DNA of 64,000 nt from positions 51,097-115,096 of the forward strand of contig CALWOA010000006.1 in the NCBI GenBank assembly GCA_944382965.1. The letters run 5' to 3'. This DNA is from an uncultured Oscillospiraceae bacterium. Lineage in GTDB: Bacteria > Bacillota > Clostridia > Oscillospirales > Oscillospiraceae. The number at the start of each line of letters is the position of its first letter. Position 1 is the stretch's first letter. Below are positions 1 through 8,849 of this stretch, piece by piece. The notes beneath the pieces were generated by a model that worked only from the letters and a program-made list of their open reading frames with translations, ran no database searches and was not told the DNA's origin. The position numbers and the translations under genes are program-made.

Positions 1-2
1 GC

Positions 3-992
3 CTGAATGTGGTGGTCATCGGTTTCGGCGGCTACTATGTGATGAAGGGAGAGATGGACTACCGGGATTTGATTACCTTTAACCTGTATATTGCATCCTT
101 CGTCAATCCCATACGCAAGCTGAGCAACTTCTCGGAAATGTTTGCCAACGGCTTTGCCGGACTGCGGCGGTTCGTGGATGTGATGGCCACGGAGCCTACC
201 GTCCAGGACAGCCCCGATGCCAAGCCGCTGGAGAAGGTCAAAGGGGCCATTGCGGTGGATCAGGTTTCCTTTGCCTACGACGGAGACTTGGCGGTGCTGC
301 ATGATGTGTCCCTGACAGTGGAGCCTGGAGAAACCATAGCTATTGTAGGCCCCTCCGGCGGCGGAAAATCCACTCTGTGTCAGCTGATCCCACGGTTTTA
401 TGATGTCACTTCCGGCTCCATCTCCATTGACGGACGGGATCTTCGCAGTGTGACCCAGCACAGCATCCACGAAAATATCGGCATTGTACAGCAGGATGTG
501 TTCCTGTTTGCCGATACCATTTTTGAGAACATCCGCTATGGCAAGCCCGATGCCACCATGGAAGAGGTGGTGGCGGCAGCCAAGAAAGCGGAGATTTACG
601 ACGATATCCAGGCCATGCCCCAGAAGTTCGATACCTATGTGGGCGAGCGGGGCACCCTGCTGTCCGGCGGGCAGAAGCAGCGCATTGCCATTGCCCGGAT
701 CTTCCTGAAGAATCCGCCCATTCTGATTCTGGATGAAGCAACCTCTGCCCTGGACTCGGTTACGGAAGCCAAGATTCAGCGAGCCTTCGATGCCCTGGCC
801 AAGGATCGCACCACGCTGATTATTGCCCACCGGCTCAGCACTATCCGCAGTGCCAACCGGATTGTCTCCATTTCCGATGGCGTAATCACCGAATGCGGAA
901 CCCACCAGCAGCTGCTGGAAAGCGGCGGCATCTATGCCCAGTTGTACAACACCCAAAACGCTCTGGCACTGGAAGCACTGCATAACAGTTAA
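3..992 (+). CDS. ABC exporter, fused permease/ATPase (5' end outside window)
   Basis: This is the C-terminal part of a half-size ABC exporter that couples ATP hydrolysis to efflux across the cytoplasmic membrane. The reading frame is open to the left edge, so the true start lies upstream. About 60 residues of the last transmembrane region precede a complete nucleotide-binding domain. That domain has Walker A GPSGGGKST, a Q-loop (IVQQDVFLF), signature LSGGQKQR, Walker B ILILDEATSALD and switch histidine AHRLST. All catalytic residues are intact, so the ATPase should be active. The layout fits the MsbA/LmrA-like multidrug or lipid exporter group, but the substrate cannot be read from this fragment. 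The stop lies 10 nt before the acyltransferase start, suggesting one transcript. Confidence 0.93.
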   Translation: MNVVVIGFGGYYVMKGEMDYRDLITFNLYIASFVNPIRKLSNFSEMFANGFAGLRRFVDVMATEPTVQDSPDAKPLEKVKGAIAVDQVSFAYDGDLAVLHDVSLTVEPGETIAIVGPSGGGKSTLCQLIPRFYDVTSGSISIDGRDLRSVTQHSIHENIGIVQQDVFLFADTIFENIRYGKPDATMEEVVAAAKKAEIYDDIQAMPQKFDTYVGERGTLLSGGQKQRIAIARIFLKNPPILILDEATSALDSVTEAKIQRAFDALAKDRTTLIIAHRLSTIRSANRIVSISDGVITECGTHQQLLESGGIYAQLYNTQNALALEALHNS

Positions 993-1002
993 GGAGGCCG
1001 CT

Positions 1003-1998
1003 ATGACCCAAAAAATGCAGTTGAAAACAGAAAATGCTGCGCTGGACGTACTAAAAGGAATTGCTTGCGCCCTCATTGCCTCTTCGCATCTTCCATCATT
1101 CTGGAATTGTGAAATGATAGATGCGTACTATTTGGGGTGGTTTCTGCGAATTTGCGTGCCCTTGTTTTTTGTGTGTTCTGGTTATTTTTTCTTTCAGTCT
1201 CAGCATAAAGAACGATTCCTGCTCCGGATTGCCCTTGTATATGTTTTTGGTTATCTGCTGTATCTGCCACTAATTCTGCAAGGGGCAGGGAATCTGGCAG
1301 AAGGACTCTCTCGCCTGCGCTGGAACCTGGTAATTGGATATGAGCATTTGTGGTATTTAAATGCGGCGCTGTTCGGTTTTTTGCTATGGTACGGACTTGA
1401 GCGAATCCCTCAGTTGGGACGGCTGCTGTACCCTGCAGGGATCCCCATTTGTGTAGTGTTGATATTGGTGGGGGGCCTTCTGGATGAATATTATCCTTTG
1501 TGCACGTTTTCCTGGGTTAAAACAATGGGGGAATTTGTGTCCCGATTCGGCGGGCCACGGAATGTGGTATTTATGGGCTTGCCGCTGCTATTACTAGGGG
1601 GCGGAATAGCCAGATATGCCCAGGCTATCCGTAAAATTCCAACGTTTGCTCTGGTACTGTGCTATCTGGTGCTGCGGGCACTGGCACTTTGGGAGATCCA
1701 TTTTCTCTTTGGTGCCAGAGGATTGGAAATCAGCAGTGATATTACAATTTTCAATTGCTTTCCGGCGGTATTTCTGATGGCTTTGGCACTGCGTATTCCG
1801 ATAAAAATTTCCTGGTCGGTTGGCAAACGGCTACGTACAATGACGGAATATGTCTATATTCTGCATCCTCTTGTGGGGGCGTATCTAGCTCAGACACTCG
1901 CTTTACCTCCGTTTTGGCACTGGATTTGCACAGTAGTGTTCTGCTGCTGCCTGACGCTGCTCCTGGAAAAACAGTTTCTTCGAAAACGGACTGAATAG
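1003..1998 (+). CDS. acyltransferase family 3 membrane protein
   Basis: A 331-residue integral membrane protein with about ten hydrophobic helices, resembling the Acyl_transf_3 family (O-acetylation of surface sugars, peptidoglycan or secondary metabolites). The N-terminal part carries the family-style segment ALDVLKGIACALIASSHLP, where an early His in the first helix is usually essential. The start is the ATG at 1003, set by AAGGAGG at 991; an upstream in-frame ATG at 934 lies inside the ABC gene. Base composition is AT-richer than the flanking genes. It probably shares a transcript with the ABC exporter. The acyl acceptor is unknown. A strong bidirectional terminator follows. Confidence 0.8.
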   Translation: MTQKMQLKTENAALDVLKGIACALIASSHLPSFWNCEMIDAYYLGWFLRICVPLFFVCSGYFFFQSQHKERFLLRIALVYVFGYLLYLPLILQGAGNLAEGLSRLRWNLVIGYEHLWYLNAALFGFLLWYGLERIPQLGRLLYPAGIPICVVLILVGGLLDEYYPLCTFSWVKTMGEFVSRFGGPRNVVFMGLPLLLLGGGIARYAQAIRKIPTFALVLCYLVLRALALWEIHFLFGARGLEISSDITIFNCFPAVFLMALALRIPIKISWSVGKRLRTMTEYVYILHPLVGAYLAQTLALPPFWHWICTVVFCCCLTLLLEKQFLRKRTE

Positions 1999-2000
1999 AA

Positions 2001-2032
2001 AAGCGGCTGACAGATATTTCTGTCAGCCGCTT
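2001..2032. terminator. bidirectional terminator
   Basis: A perfect 12-bp inverted repeat (2001-2012 with 2021-2032) with an 8-nt loop sits between two converging genes, the acyltransferase (+) and the DUF4956 gene (-). There are A residues on the left and a short T run on the right. Confidence 0.8.
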
Positions 2033-2038
2033 GTTACA

Positions 2039-2710
2039 TCAGCAGGTTACTTCCCCATCGTGGTTCATCAGCGTTGCCCGTTCCACGTGGGAGATGGACA
2101 AAACTTGTTCCACCAGAGCTTCTTCTTTGTTGGTTTTGACTTCCACAATCATGTCCACCCCGGAGGCGCTTGCGTTCCGGGATTTGATTTTATAGCTGGT
2201 AGTAGTTGCTTTCAGCACAGATTCCAGTTCACCCTGGATTCCACGGTCGGTAGCGTTAACCAACAGAAGCAGGCTGGGTTTTGCGTTGGGAACAAAGTGC
2301 AAAGCCAGCATTACAACGGTAATCAGGATAGAAGCCTCAATGGCCAGCTCGTGCAGAGACGCTCCGCAGATGATACCAATGGAAATGGACCAGAACAGGA
2401 ATGCCAGATCCATGGGGTCCTTCACCGCGGTACGGAAACGAACGATGGACAGAGCGCCAACCATGCCCAGAGAAATCACCGCATTGGACTGGATGGTGAC
2501 GATAATAGAGGCCGTGATCATGGCGATAACCGGCAGGGAAATGGCAAAAGACTTAGAATAAAACGCTTTGCGGCAGACCAAACGATAAATCACGAAGATA
2601 TAAGTACCGATCACCGCCGCTACCAGCAAGGTGATCAGAACCTCGGTGGTAGAAAGATCTGAGTTGAACTGACTCAGAAAGGATTTCTTTAAAATATCCT
2701 GTATACTCAT
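2039..2710 (-). CDS. DUF4956 domain membrane protein
   Basis: A 223-residue protein with four predicted transmembrane helices (about residues 22-42, 55-75, 100-120 and 122-142) followed by a soluble C-terminal domain of about 80 residues. It matches the DUF4956 family, recognisable from the conserved core GMVGALSIVRFRTAVKDP and the helix that follows. DUF4956 genes are repeatedly found beside VTC-type polyphosphate polymerase and CotH genes, exactly as here. Its biochemical role is not established. A regulatory or membrane-platform function for the VTC-like enzyme is inference. A GGGAGA ribosome binding site precedes the ATG, 15 nt after the VTC stop. It is the last gene of the minus-strand run and is followed by the terminator at 2001-2032. 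Confidence 0.85.
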   Translation of the reverse strand: MSIQDILKKSFLSQFNSDLSTTEVLITLLVAAVIGTYIFVIYRLVCRKAFYSKSFAISLPVIAMITASIIVTIQSNAVISLGMVGALSIVRFRTAVKDPMDLAFLFWSISIGIICGASLHELAIEASILITVVMLALHFVPNAKPSLLLLVNATDRGIQGELESVLKATTTSYKIKSRNASASGVDMIVEVKTNKEEALVEQVLSISHVERATLMNHDGEVTC

Positions 2711-2725
2711 GTAGATTCTCCCTCT

Positions 2726-3448
2726 TTATGTTGAAAACTTTCTGCAAAGGTAGTATTTGGAAAATGCTGTTTGTCTCAAACTGCCCAGGTCCATCACCGT
2801 GTATAGAAAATCGGGAAGAAATTCGTCATATTTTACCTCCAGAATTTGCTTTCCCAGGGGTAAAATTGGCCTGAGTGGAAGGTATTGCGCAAAAAAACCA
2901 TCAATATCGGTACTGCATCCAATATTACGGTCAAAGGTAATGCGGACATTACCGGCAGGGTATACAAAGGGGGTGCGCTCGTAGGCAACGATTACTTTTG
3001 GACGAAGACACCGCTGCTGACACTGGGCATAAAATTTGCGCAGCAGGGGAGCATCGGAAGAAGTTGGCATCAGCTGCCCCTGCAAAATCATCTGATACTG
3101 CTCTTTGGTTAGGGAACAGCTGTCCTTGTGGGTCATATACCGCTGCTTTTTCTTGCATTCCAGGGTAATCTGCTGATCGGAGGCATTGTAAATCCGAATG
3201 CGGAACTTTTCCCGGGGATCGGTGCCGTTTTCGTTGTCATAATAACAGGAATTTTCGCTATCATCAAAATAGAGACTGCGAATGGCATAGGTACCGGAGC
3301 CGGTAGTGTGGGAATCCAGGGCGCAAAGGGGACGAATGGCTGACGCAATCAGTTCCAATTCCCCTTCGGAGCAGAGGTATTTCAGTTCATTGCGAAAAAG
3401 TTCCGTCCGGCCGCTATGGAGGTGCGGCCACCTTTTTAAAAGATTCAT
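2726..3448 (-). CDS. VTC domain polyphosphate polymerase-like protein
   Basis: A 240-residue VTC-domain protein. In yeast Vtc4 this tunnel-shaped fold makes polyphosphate from ATP; bacterial members are mostly untested. Basic and acidic tunnel motifs appear in family order: RNELKY (19-24), IRSLYFD (56-62), KFRIRIY (81-87), LECKKK (96-101), YER (156-158), RITFD (169-173) and LEVKYDEFLP (203-212). There is no SPX domain and no membrane segment. The ATG at 3448 lies one base after the CotH stop codon, which suggests translational coupling; a TTG at 3463 would give five extra residues. Sandwiched between CotH and DUF4956, it belongs to a recurrent three-gene cassette. Polyphosphate or another nucleotide-derived polymer is a plausible product. 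Confidence 0.85.
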   Translation of the reverse strand: MNLLKRWPHLHSGRTELFRNELKYLCSEGELELIASAIRPLCALDSHTTGSGTYAIRSLYFDDSENSCYYDNENGTDPREKFRIRIYNASDQQITLECKKKQRYMTHKDSCSLTKEQYQMILQGQLMPTSSDAPLLRKFYAQCQQRCLRPKVIVAYERTPFVYPAGNVRITFDRNIGCSTDIDGFFAQYLPLRPILPLGKQILEVKYDEFLPDFLYTVMDLGSLRQTAFSKYYLCRKFST

Positions 3449-3449
3449 T

Positions 3450-5252
3450 TTACGCTTCGGCAAAGACGGCTTCCAGAGATATCCCGCCTGTTACCGGCAG
3501 GGTGATCTGAGTGCTTGTCTCGCCTGTATCTCCTTTCCAACCGACAAACGTATATCCCGGTTCAGGGGTTGCCGTGATTGTGATGGGGTAATCGGTGTAA
3601 TACTGCCCGGTCCAGCTGCCGCTCGACAAGTCAATTTGAGATGTGTTGACGGTAACGGTGCCCATTTCCGGATGTGCCGAGGTAATTTGCACCATTTCCA
3701 GAGTGCCGGTCAGATTGAATTCTTCTGCCAGGTGCTGCATGGCAAAGGCTGGCCGTCTGCGAAAATACCCATCTCGCCAGTCCAAAGTGTAACCATATTT
3801 TTTAAGTACTGCTTCTACTCGCTCTGGAGCAAAATTGTTGTTAACCATGTCCTGAAAGGAAAGGACGAACTGCCGACAGAAATCTTCGTTGACTCGCAAA
3901 GCAGAAAAAATGGACAGAATATTGATATGATATTCTGGAGCGTTGGAAAAAAGATTCAGAGCAGCAGGATCGTCTATGGCTTCATTGTAAATGATTCCCA
4001 AAAGGACATCTATGTCGTATATACACCATCGCCAGCGCAAATCATCATATGGCCCGGAACCCTCCCAGCAGCTGCGCCAGAGAACATAATTATGTGCTTC
4101 GGAGAAGTCGTAATTGCACATGTAATAGTTGGTAATGATGTAGTCAATGTAGCTTTGTACGTCCGTTTCTTCCTGAAACTGTGCCCATTGGGCAGGGTCG
4201 GAAAAGTCGGTGTGTTTGATCCAATACATGTATTCACCGTAGTAATCTACCTCGGAAAGCGCCAGTGACTCTTCATCGGGAGCCCCGTCTTTTACCAGAA
4301 TTCTGTCAGCAACCTGATAGTACTGGCGGAAATACTGGGAATCGTATCGTTCAAACATGTAGCTGCTGTAAAGAAATTCTCCGTTGAGATATACCCGAAC
4401 GGGTATACATTGCTGTGTGGAAACAGAGCGATCTTGCAGAAGATCGGACATCATGGCATCGGGGAGACTGTCCTTCAGCATGACCGAATGGGTAATGACA
4501 TCTGGGAACAGCGGGGCATCAAAAAATTGGCTGCCGCTGTATTCCTCCCGTGCCGTTATGATTAAACGTTTTGCGGGGAAAATCCGAGAGGTGTTGCCTT
4601 GAATGCGCAATCCTACAGGTTGATTGAGGATATCCCCCTCAGAATCCAGCCATTCAGCAGTGGTAACCACTTCCATATCTTTCATAAAATTGGGAAGGGG
4701 CGCCTGCGAAGGATTTCCGCCGGATAAATACCAATCGTCATACTCTTTTCCGGTTACATAGATCCCATTTTCTCCGAAAAGATCATCATACTCAAAGACG
4801 ATAGAAAGGGTATATCCTTCTTCCGGCTGGGGGATTCCCACAAAATAGGTCTGGGTCAATATGTCGCTGACCTGCCCCCAGTCGCTTACATAAATTGCCC
4901 GGACAACAGTGCCTTTTTCGACCGGGGTGGAGTCGGGAGTATAGGTTTTCCAATCCGATACCACGTTCTGGACGGCTTTATATATATTCGGTTCGCTGGA
5001 TCGATTTACAATGGGGATGCCGCCAGAATACACCGCAGACTGGGTAGTGGGTGTACTGCCGTCTGTGGTGTAGTAAATGGTTCCGTTTTCCGGGGCGGTA
5101 AACTGAAGGACAAATTCCTCGTCGTAATACCCACCCGGAACCGAAGGCACCGGCACCGGCGCCTGACAGTGCTGTTCCAAAAACAAAAATCCCACCGTCA
5201 GGGCAAACAGTGCCAATACGGATGCGATGAGCGCTGTCAATCGTTGCTTCAT
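3450..5252 (-). CDS. CotH kinase family protein with chitobiase-like and InlB-type repeat domains
   Basis: A 600-residue exported or membrane-anchored protein. An N-terminal hydrophobic helix (7-25) is followed by a chitobiase C-terminal-like beta domain (about 42-140, with YYTTDGSTPT). Next comes the CotH kinase core (about 150-510) with GLRIQGNTSR (214-223) and the RWRW/YDID segment (406-415). A C-terminal divergent InlB-type repeat (about 530-598) includes GYTFVGWKGD. CotH of Bacillus subtilis phosphorylates spore-coat proteins. Here the extracellular beta domains and lack of spore-coat context suggest a surface target. The start is the ATG at 5252; longer frames run into argS. The gene begins 4 nt after the argS stop and is coupled to the VTC gene, so the cassette appears to ride on argS transcription. 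Confidence 0.87.
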   Translation of the reverse strand: MKQRLTALIASVLALFALTVGFLFLEQHCQAPVPVPSVPGGYYDEEFVLQFTAPENGTIYYTTDGSTPTTQSAVYSGGIPIVNRSSEPNIYKAVQNVVSDWKTYTPDSTPVEKGTVVRAIYVSDWGQVSDILTQTYFVGIPQPEEGYTLSIVFEYDDLFGENGIYVTGKEYDDWYLSGGNPSQAPLPNFMKDMEVVTTAEWLDSEGDILNQPVGLRIQGNTSRIFPAKRLIITAREEYSGSQFFDAPLFPDVITHSVMLKDSLPDAMMSDLLQDRSVSTQQCIPVRVYLNGEFLYSSYMFERYDSQYFRQYYQVADRILVKDGAPDEESLALSEVDYYGEYMYWIKHTDFSDPAQWAQFQEETDVQSYIDYIITNYYMCNYDFSEAHNYVLWRSCWEGSGPYDDLRWRWCIYDIDVLLGIIYNEAIDDPAALNLFSNAPEYHINILSIFSALRVNEDFCRQFVLSFQDMVNNNFAPERVEAVLKKYGYTLDWRDGYFRRRPAFAMQHLAEEFNLTGTLEMVQITSAHPEMGTVTVNTSQIDLSSGSWTGQYYTDYPITITATPEPGYTFVGWKGDTGETSTQITLPVTGGISLEAVFAEA

Positions 5253-5256
5253 GGAA

Positions 5257-7008
5257 TCACATCTTTTCAGGAGCGGAGAAGCCCAAAAGATCGATGGACT
5301 GCTCCAAAATCCGCTTGGCAAGGCCAATCAGGGCAATATAGCCATTTTTCTTTTCTTCGTCCTCTTCGCCCAGAATCCGGGTTTCATGGTAGAACTTGTT
5401 GACGCAGCCGGCCAGATCGTAGATATAGGCGCAGATCAGGTTTGGGGAGGAGCTGGCCAGGGCGCTTTCCAGAGCGGGGGCAAACTTGGTGATGGAAAGC
5501 ATCAGATCCTTGGCGTAAGTGTTGGCAGGAGTTTGAATGGGGAGGCTCTCCCAGCTGCCAAACCGGGACAAAATGGACTTGATCCGTACGATGGTGTAGA
5601 GAATGTAGGGACCGGTGTTGCCCTCAAAGGCAGCGAAGCGATCCAGGTCAAAGATATAATCCTTGGTAGGCTGGTTGGACAGGTCGCCGTACTTCAGAGC
5701 AGCCATGGCAATTTTCTGGGTGGTGTCCTCCACTTCCTCGGCGGCAACAATCTGGTTTTCTACCACTTTGCCCCGGACAAAGTCGGTCATATCCTTGACC
5801 AGCTGTTCCAGGCGCATGACGCCGCCGTCCCGGGTCTTGAAAGGCTTGCCGTCCTTGCCGTTCATGGTGCCAAAGCCCAGGTGCTCAAGCTGGGTGGTCT
5901 CCGGGACGATGCCCGCCTTCCGGGCGGCGCGGAATACCTGCTCAAAGTGCAGGCTCTGACGCTTGTCGGTGACATAGAGAATCTTGTTCGGGTTAAAGTC
6001 CTGCATCCGCTGGATCATGGTGGCAAGATCCGTGGTGGCATAGATGGCGGAGCCGTCGGACTTGACCAGAATGCAGGGAGGCACTTCCTTCTTGTCGGTT
6101 TCCTCTGCCACGGGAATGACCCAGGCACCTTCGCTTTCCACAGCCAGCCCGCAGGCTTTCAGATCCGCAACCATGGAGGGGATGTAGGGGTCTGCATCGG
6201 ACTCGCCCAGCCAGCTTTCAAAGGAAACGTTGAGGTTTTCGTAGTTTTTCCTCAGGTCGGCTACCGACACATTCATGATGTGCTGCCACAGCGCCCGGTA
6301 GCCCCGGCGGCCCTGCTGCAGTTCAAAGGTGGCGGTGTGGGCGGCTTCAGCGAAGGCTTCATCTTCCTTCTTCCGGGCAGAGGCGGCGGGGTAAATTTCC
6401 TCCAGTTCGGAAATGGTGAAGGGGGCCTGGGCAGGATACTCTCCGGTGAAGTCCGGGTCGAAGTAAGGAAGCTCCGGCTGCCGCCGCTTCAGCTCCGCAA
6501 TAATCAGACCCATCTGCAGTCCCCAGTCACCCAGGTGAATGTCCCCAATGGCGTTGTAGCCGAAGAATTTGTACAGCCGCTTCAGGCTCTCGCCGATGAT
6601 GGCAGAGCGCAGGTGACCGATGTGCAGGGGCTTGGCCACATTTGGGCCGCCGTAGTCCACCACAATGGTCTTGCCGGTGCCGGGCTTGGCAATGCCGAAG
6701 CCTTCAGCGGTGCGCATCTGCTCCAGATAGTCCTGCAGAAACAGACCGCTGAGCTTCAGGTTGATAAAGCCGGGCATCACCGCTTCCACCAGATCATAGT
6801 CCTTGGCATCCAGCTGCTGGGCCACAGCCTTGGCAATCTGAATGGGAGCGCACTTATACTGTTTGGCAGCGGCCAAAGCACCGTTGCACTGGTATTCGCA
6901 CAGGTCGGGACGGTTGGAAACCGCCACCCGGCCGAAGGCAGGATCGTAACCTGCATCGGAAAACGCTTTCTGCATTTTCTCCGTGATGATATCCAGAATT
7001 CTTTCCAT
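5257..7008 (-). CDS. argS: arginyl-tRNA synthetase
   Basis: A 583-residue class I aminoacyl-tRNA synthetase that charges tRNA-Arg in the cytoplasm. Visible features are the N-terminal Add-1 type domain, the nucleotide-binding signature HIGHLRSAIIGES (about 132-144), the degenerate KMSKS equivalent around KPFKTRDGG typical of ArgRS, and the C-terminal anticodon-binding DALR-type domain. Length matches the family. It starts 18 nt after the stop of the ABC-F gene and ends 4 nt before the cotH start, so it lies in the middle of a five-gene minus-strand run. No T-box leader is visible directly upstream, consistent with it not being the first gene of the transcript. Confidence 0.97.
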   Translation of the reverse strand: MERILDIITEKMQKAFSDAGYDPAFGRVAVSNRPDLCEYQCNGALAAAKQYKCAPIQIAKAVAQQLDAKDYDLVEAVMPGFINLKLSGLFLQDYLEQMRTAEGFGIAKPGTGKTIVVDYGGPNVAKPLHIGHLRSAIIGESLKRLYKFFGYNAIGDIHLGDWGLQMGLIIAELKRRQPELPYFDPDFTGEYPAQAPFTISELEEIYPAASARKKEDEAFAEAAHTATFELQQGRRGYRALWQHIMNVSVADLRKNYENLNVSFESWLGESDADPYIPSMVADLKACGLAVESEGAWVIPVAEETDKKEVPPCILVKSDGSAIYATTDLATMIQRMQDFNPNKILYVTDKRQSLHFEQVFRAARKAGIVPETTQLEHLGFGTMNGKDGKPFKTRDGGVMRLEQLVKDMTDFVRGKVVENQIVAAEEVEDTTQKIAMAALKYGDLSNQPTKDYIFDLDRFAAFEGNTGPYILYTIVRIKSILSRFGSWESLPIQTPANTYAKDLMLSITKFAPALESALASSSPNLICAYIYDLAGCVNKFYHETRILGEEDEEKKNGYIALIGLAKRILEQSIDLLGFSAPEKM

Positions 7009-7026
7009 ATTCGCAAACCTTTCGGA

Positions 7027-8631
7027 TTATTTGTTTTTCTGCTCTGCCAGGTAGTTCAGGTAGTCGTCGTAAGTGCCGTAGCGGTCTACGATGGTGCCGT
7101 CGGGCTGGAAGGCGATGACCCGGTTACAGACGGAGGTCAGCATTTCGTGGTCGTGGGATGCCAGCAGCACTACGCCGGGGAAGGCTTCCAGACCTTTGTT
7201 GACAGCCTGAATGGACTCCATATCCAGGTGGTTGGTGGGCTGGTCCAGAAGTACCACGTTGGCGCCGGAGAGCATCATTTTGGACAGCATGCAGCGCACC
7301 TTTTCGCCGCCGGAGAGAACATCCACGCTCTTGAATACATCTTCGCCGGAGAACAGCATCCGGCCCAGGAAGCCCCGGAGGTAGACATCGTCTTTCTTGG
7401 CAGAATACTGCCGCAGCCAGTCCACCAGCTCCATTTTGTTTCCTTCAAAGTAGGGGGTGTTGTCCTTGGGCAGATAGCTGCGGTTGGTGGACACGCCCCA
7501 CTTGATGCTGCCTTCTTCCGGCTCCAGCTCTCCCATGAGGATCTGGAACAGGGCCGTCTGGGCCAGCTCGTTTTCACCCACGAAGGCGATCTTATCGGTG
7601 CGGTTTACGGAGAAGTAAACCTTGTCCAGCAGCTTTACGCCGTCCACAGTGACGGATACATCTTTGACGGTGAGCACATCCTTGCCCAGTTCCCGCTCCG
7701 GCTGGAAGCCAACGAAGGGATAGCGCCGGGTGGAGCAGGGCATTTCTTCTACGGTCAGTTTGTCCAGGAGCTTCCGTCGGGCGGTAGCCTGCTTGGCCTT
7801 TGCCTTGTTGGCGGAGAAACGTTGGATGAACAGCTGCAGCTCTTCAATCTTTTCCTGGTTGCGCTTGTTCTTGTTGCGGATCATGGCCTGAACCATCTGG
7901 GAAGACTCATACCAGAAGTCGTAGTTGCCCACGTACATCTTGATCTTGCCGTAGTCGATATCCACCGTGTGGGTGCAGACGGTGTTCAGGAAGTGACGGT
8001 CATGGGACACGGCGATGACCATGCCGGGGAAGTCCAGCAGGAAATCTTCCAGCCAGTTGATGGCTTCGATGTCCAGGTTGTTGGTAGGCTCGTCCAGCAT
8101 AACAATGTCAGGGTTGCCGAACAATGCCTGGGCAAGCAGTACTTTCACCTTCAGTCGGGGGTCGGTGGAGCCCATCAGGTCGTAGTGCAGCTCCGTGCCG
8201 ATGCCCAGACCCTGCAGCAGACGGGAAGCGTCGGATTCTGCCTCCCAGCCGCCCAGTTCGGCAAACTCCGCTTCCAGATCAGCGGCCCGCAGACCATCCT
8301 CGTCGGAGAAATCCGGCTTTTCGTAGATGGCGTCCTTTTCCTTCATCACTTCGTACAGGTGCTGGTTGCCCATGATGACGGTGTCCAGGATGGTGTATTC
8401 GTCGTAGGCGTTCTGGTTCTGCTTCAGAACGGATACCCGCTTGTCCGGGTCAATGGTGATGCTGCCGGTGGTGGAGTCCAGATCGCCGGTGAGAATCCGC
8501 AGGAAGGTGGACTTGCCGGCACCGTTGGCACCAATGATGCCGTAGCAGTTGCCGGGCAGAAACTGCAGATCCACATGCTGGAACAGCCACTGACCGCCGA
8601 ACTGCATACCGAGGTTGCTAACTGTAATCAT
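7027..8631 (-). CDS. ABC-F family ATPase (YkpA/YbiT-like)
   Basis: A 534-residue soluble protein with two ATP-binding cassettes and no membrane domain, the hallmark of ABC-F ribosome-associated ATPases. The first cassette has an intact Walker A (GANGAGKST) and Walker B DEPTNNLD, but a weak signature motif. The second has LSGGEKVR and Walker-B-like DQPTNHLD, while its Walker A is degenerate (GENELAQTA, lacking the GK[ST] lysine). This asymmetric pattern is that of the YkpA/YbiT-like subgroup as I know it. It probably acts on translating ribosomes; antibiotic resistance should not be assumed. The start is the ATG at 8631 behind AAGGAG. It is the first gene of the run leading to argS-cotH-VTC-DUF4956. 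Confidence 0.9.
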   Translation of the reverse strand: MITVSNLGMQFGGQWLFQHVDLQFLPGNCYGIIGANGAGKSTFLRILTGDLDSTTGSITIDPDKRVSVLKQNQNAYDEYTILDTVIMGNQHLYEVMKEKDAIYEKPDFSDEDGLRAADLEAEFAELGGWEAESDASRLLQGLGIGTELHYDLMGSTDPRLKVKVLLAQALFGNPDIVMLDEPTNNLDIEAINWLEDFLLDFPGMVIAVSHDRHFLNTVCTHTVDIDYGKIKMYVGNYDFWYESSQMVQAMIRNKNKRNQEKIEELQLFIQRFSANKAKAKQATARRKLLDKLTVEEMPCSTRRYPFVGFQPERELGKDVLTVKDVSVTVDGVKLLDKVYFSVNRTDKIAFVGENELAQTALFQILMGELEPEEGSIKWGVSTNRSYLPKDNTPYFEGNKMELVDWLRQYSAKKDDVYLRGFLGRMLFSGEDVFKSVDVLSGGEKVRCMLSKMMLSGANVVLLDQPTNHLDMESIQAVNKGLEAFPGVVLLASHDHEMLTSVCNRVIAFQPDGTIVDRYGTYDDYLNYLAEQKNK

Positions 8632-8767
8632 GTCGTACTCCTTAATATTCTGTAAATTGTGTTTTCCAAACATCGATTATGCAGGTATATTCCCTGCACA
8701 CGCATACCAATACAGTTTAATACTACCACAAAATTATGAATAAAGAAAGAACTTTTTTCCAAAGACC

Positions 8768-8795
8768 TTGCTTTTTTCGCTGGATGCGCTATAAT
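8768..8795 (+). promoter_or_regulatory. sigma-A promoter of htpG
   Basis: A -35 box TTGCTT (8768-8773), a 16-nt spacer and a perfect -10 TATAAT (8790-8795). The predicted start point falls inside the CIRCE element directly downstream. Confidence 0.8.
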
Positions 8796-8796
8796 G

Positions 8797-8823
8797 TTAG
8801 CACTCAGACACCTAGAGTGCTAA
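8797..8823 (+). promoter_or_regulatory. CIRCE operator (HrcA binding site)
   Basis: TTAGCACTC, a 9-nt spacer, then GAGTGCTAA: an exact match to the CIRCE consensus inverted repeat. It begins one base after the -10 box, so bound HrcA would block initiation of htpG. hrcA itself is not in this window. Confidence 0.95.
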
Positions 8824-8849
8824 TTCAAACAAGGACGTGAATTACGATT

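Noticed and set aside
5227-8655. Open frame of 1,142 codons on the plus strand opposite argS and the ABC-F gene
   Set aside because: It spans two clearly real genes, shows no known domain and has no initiation site.
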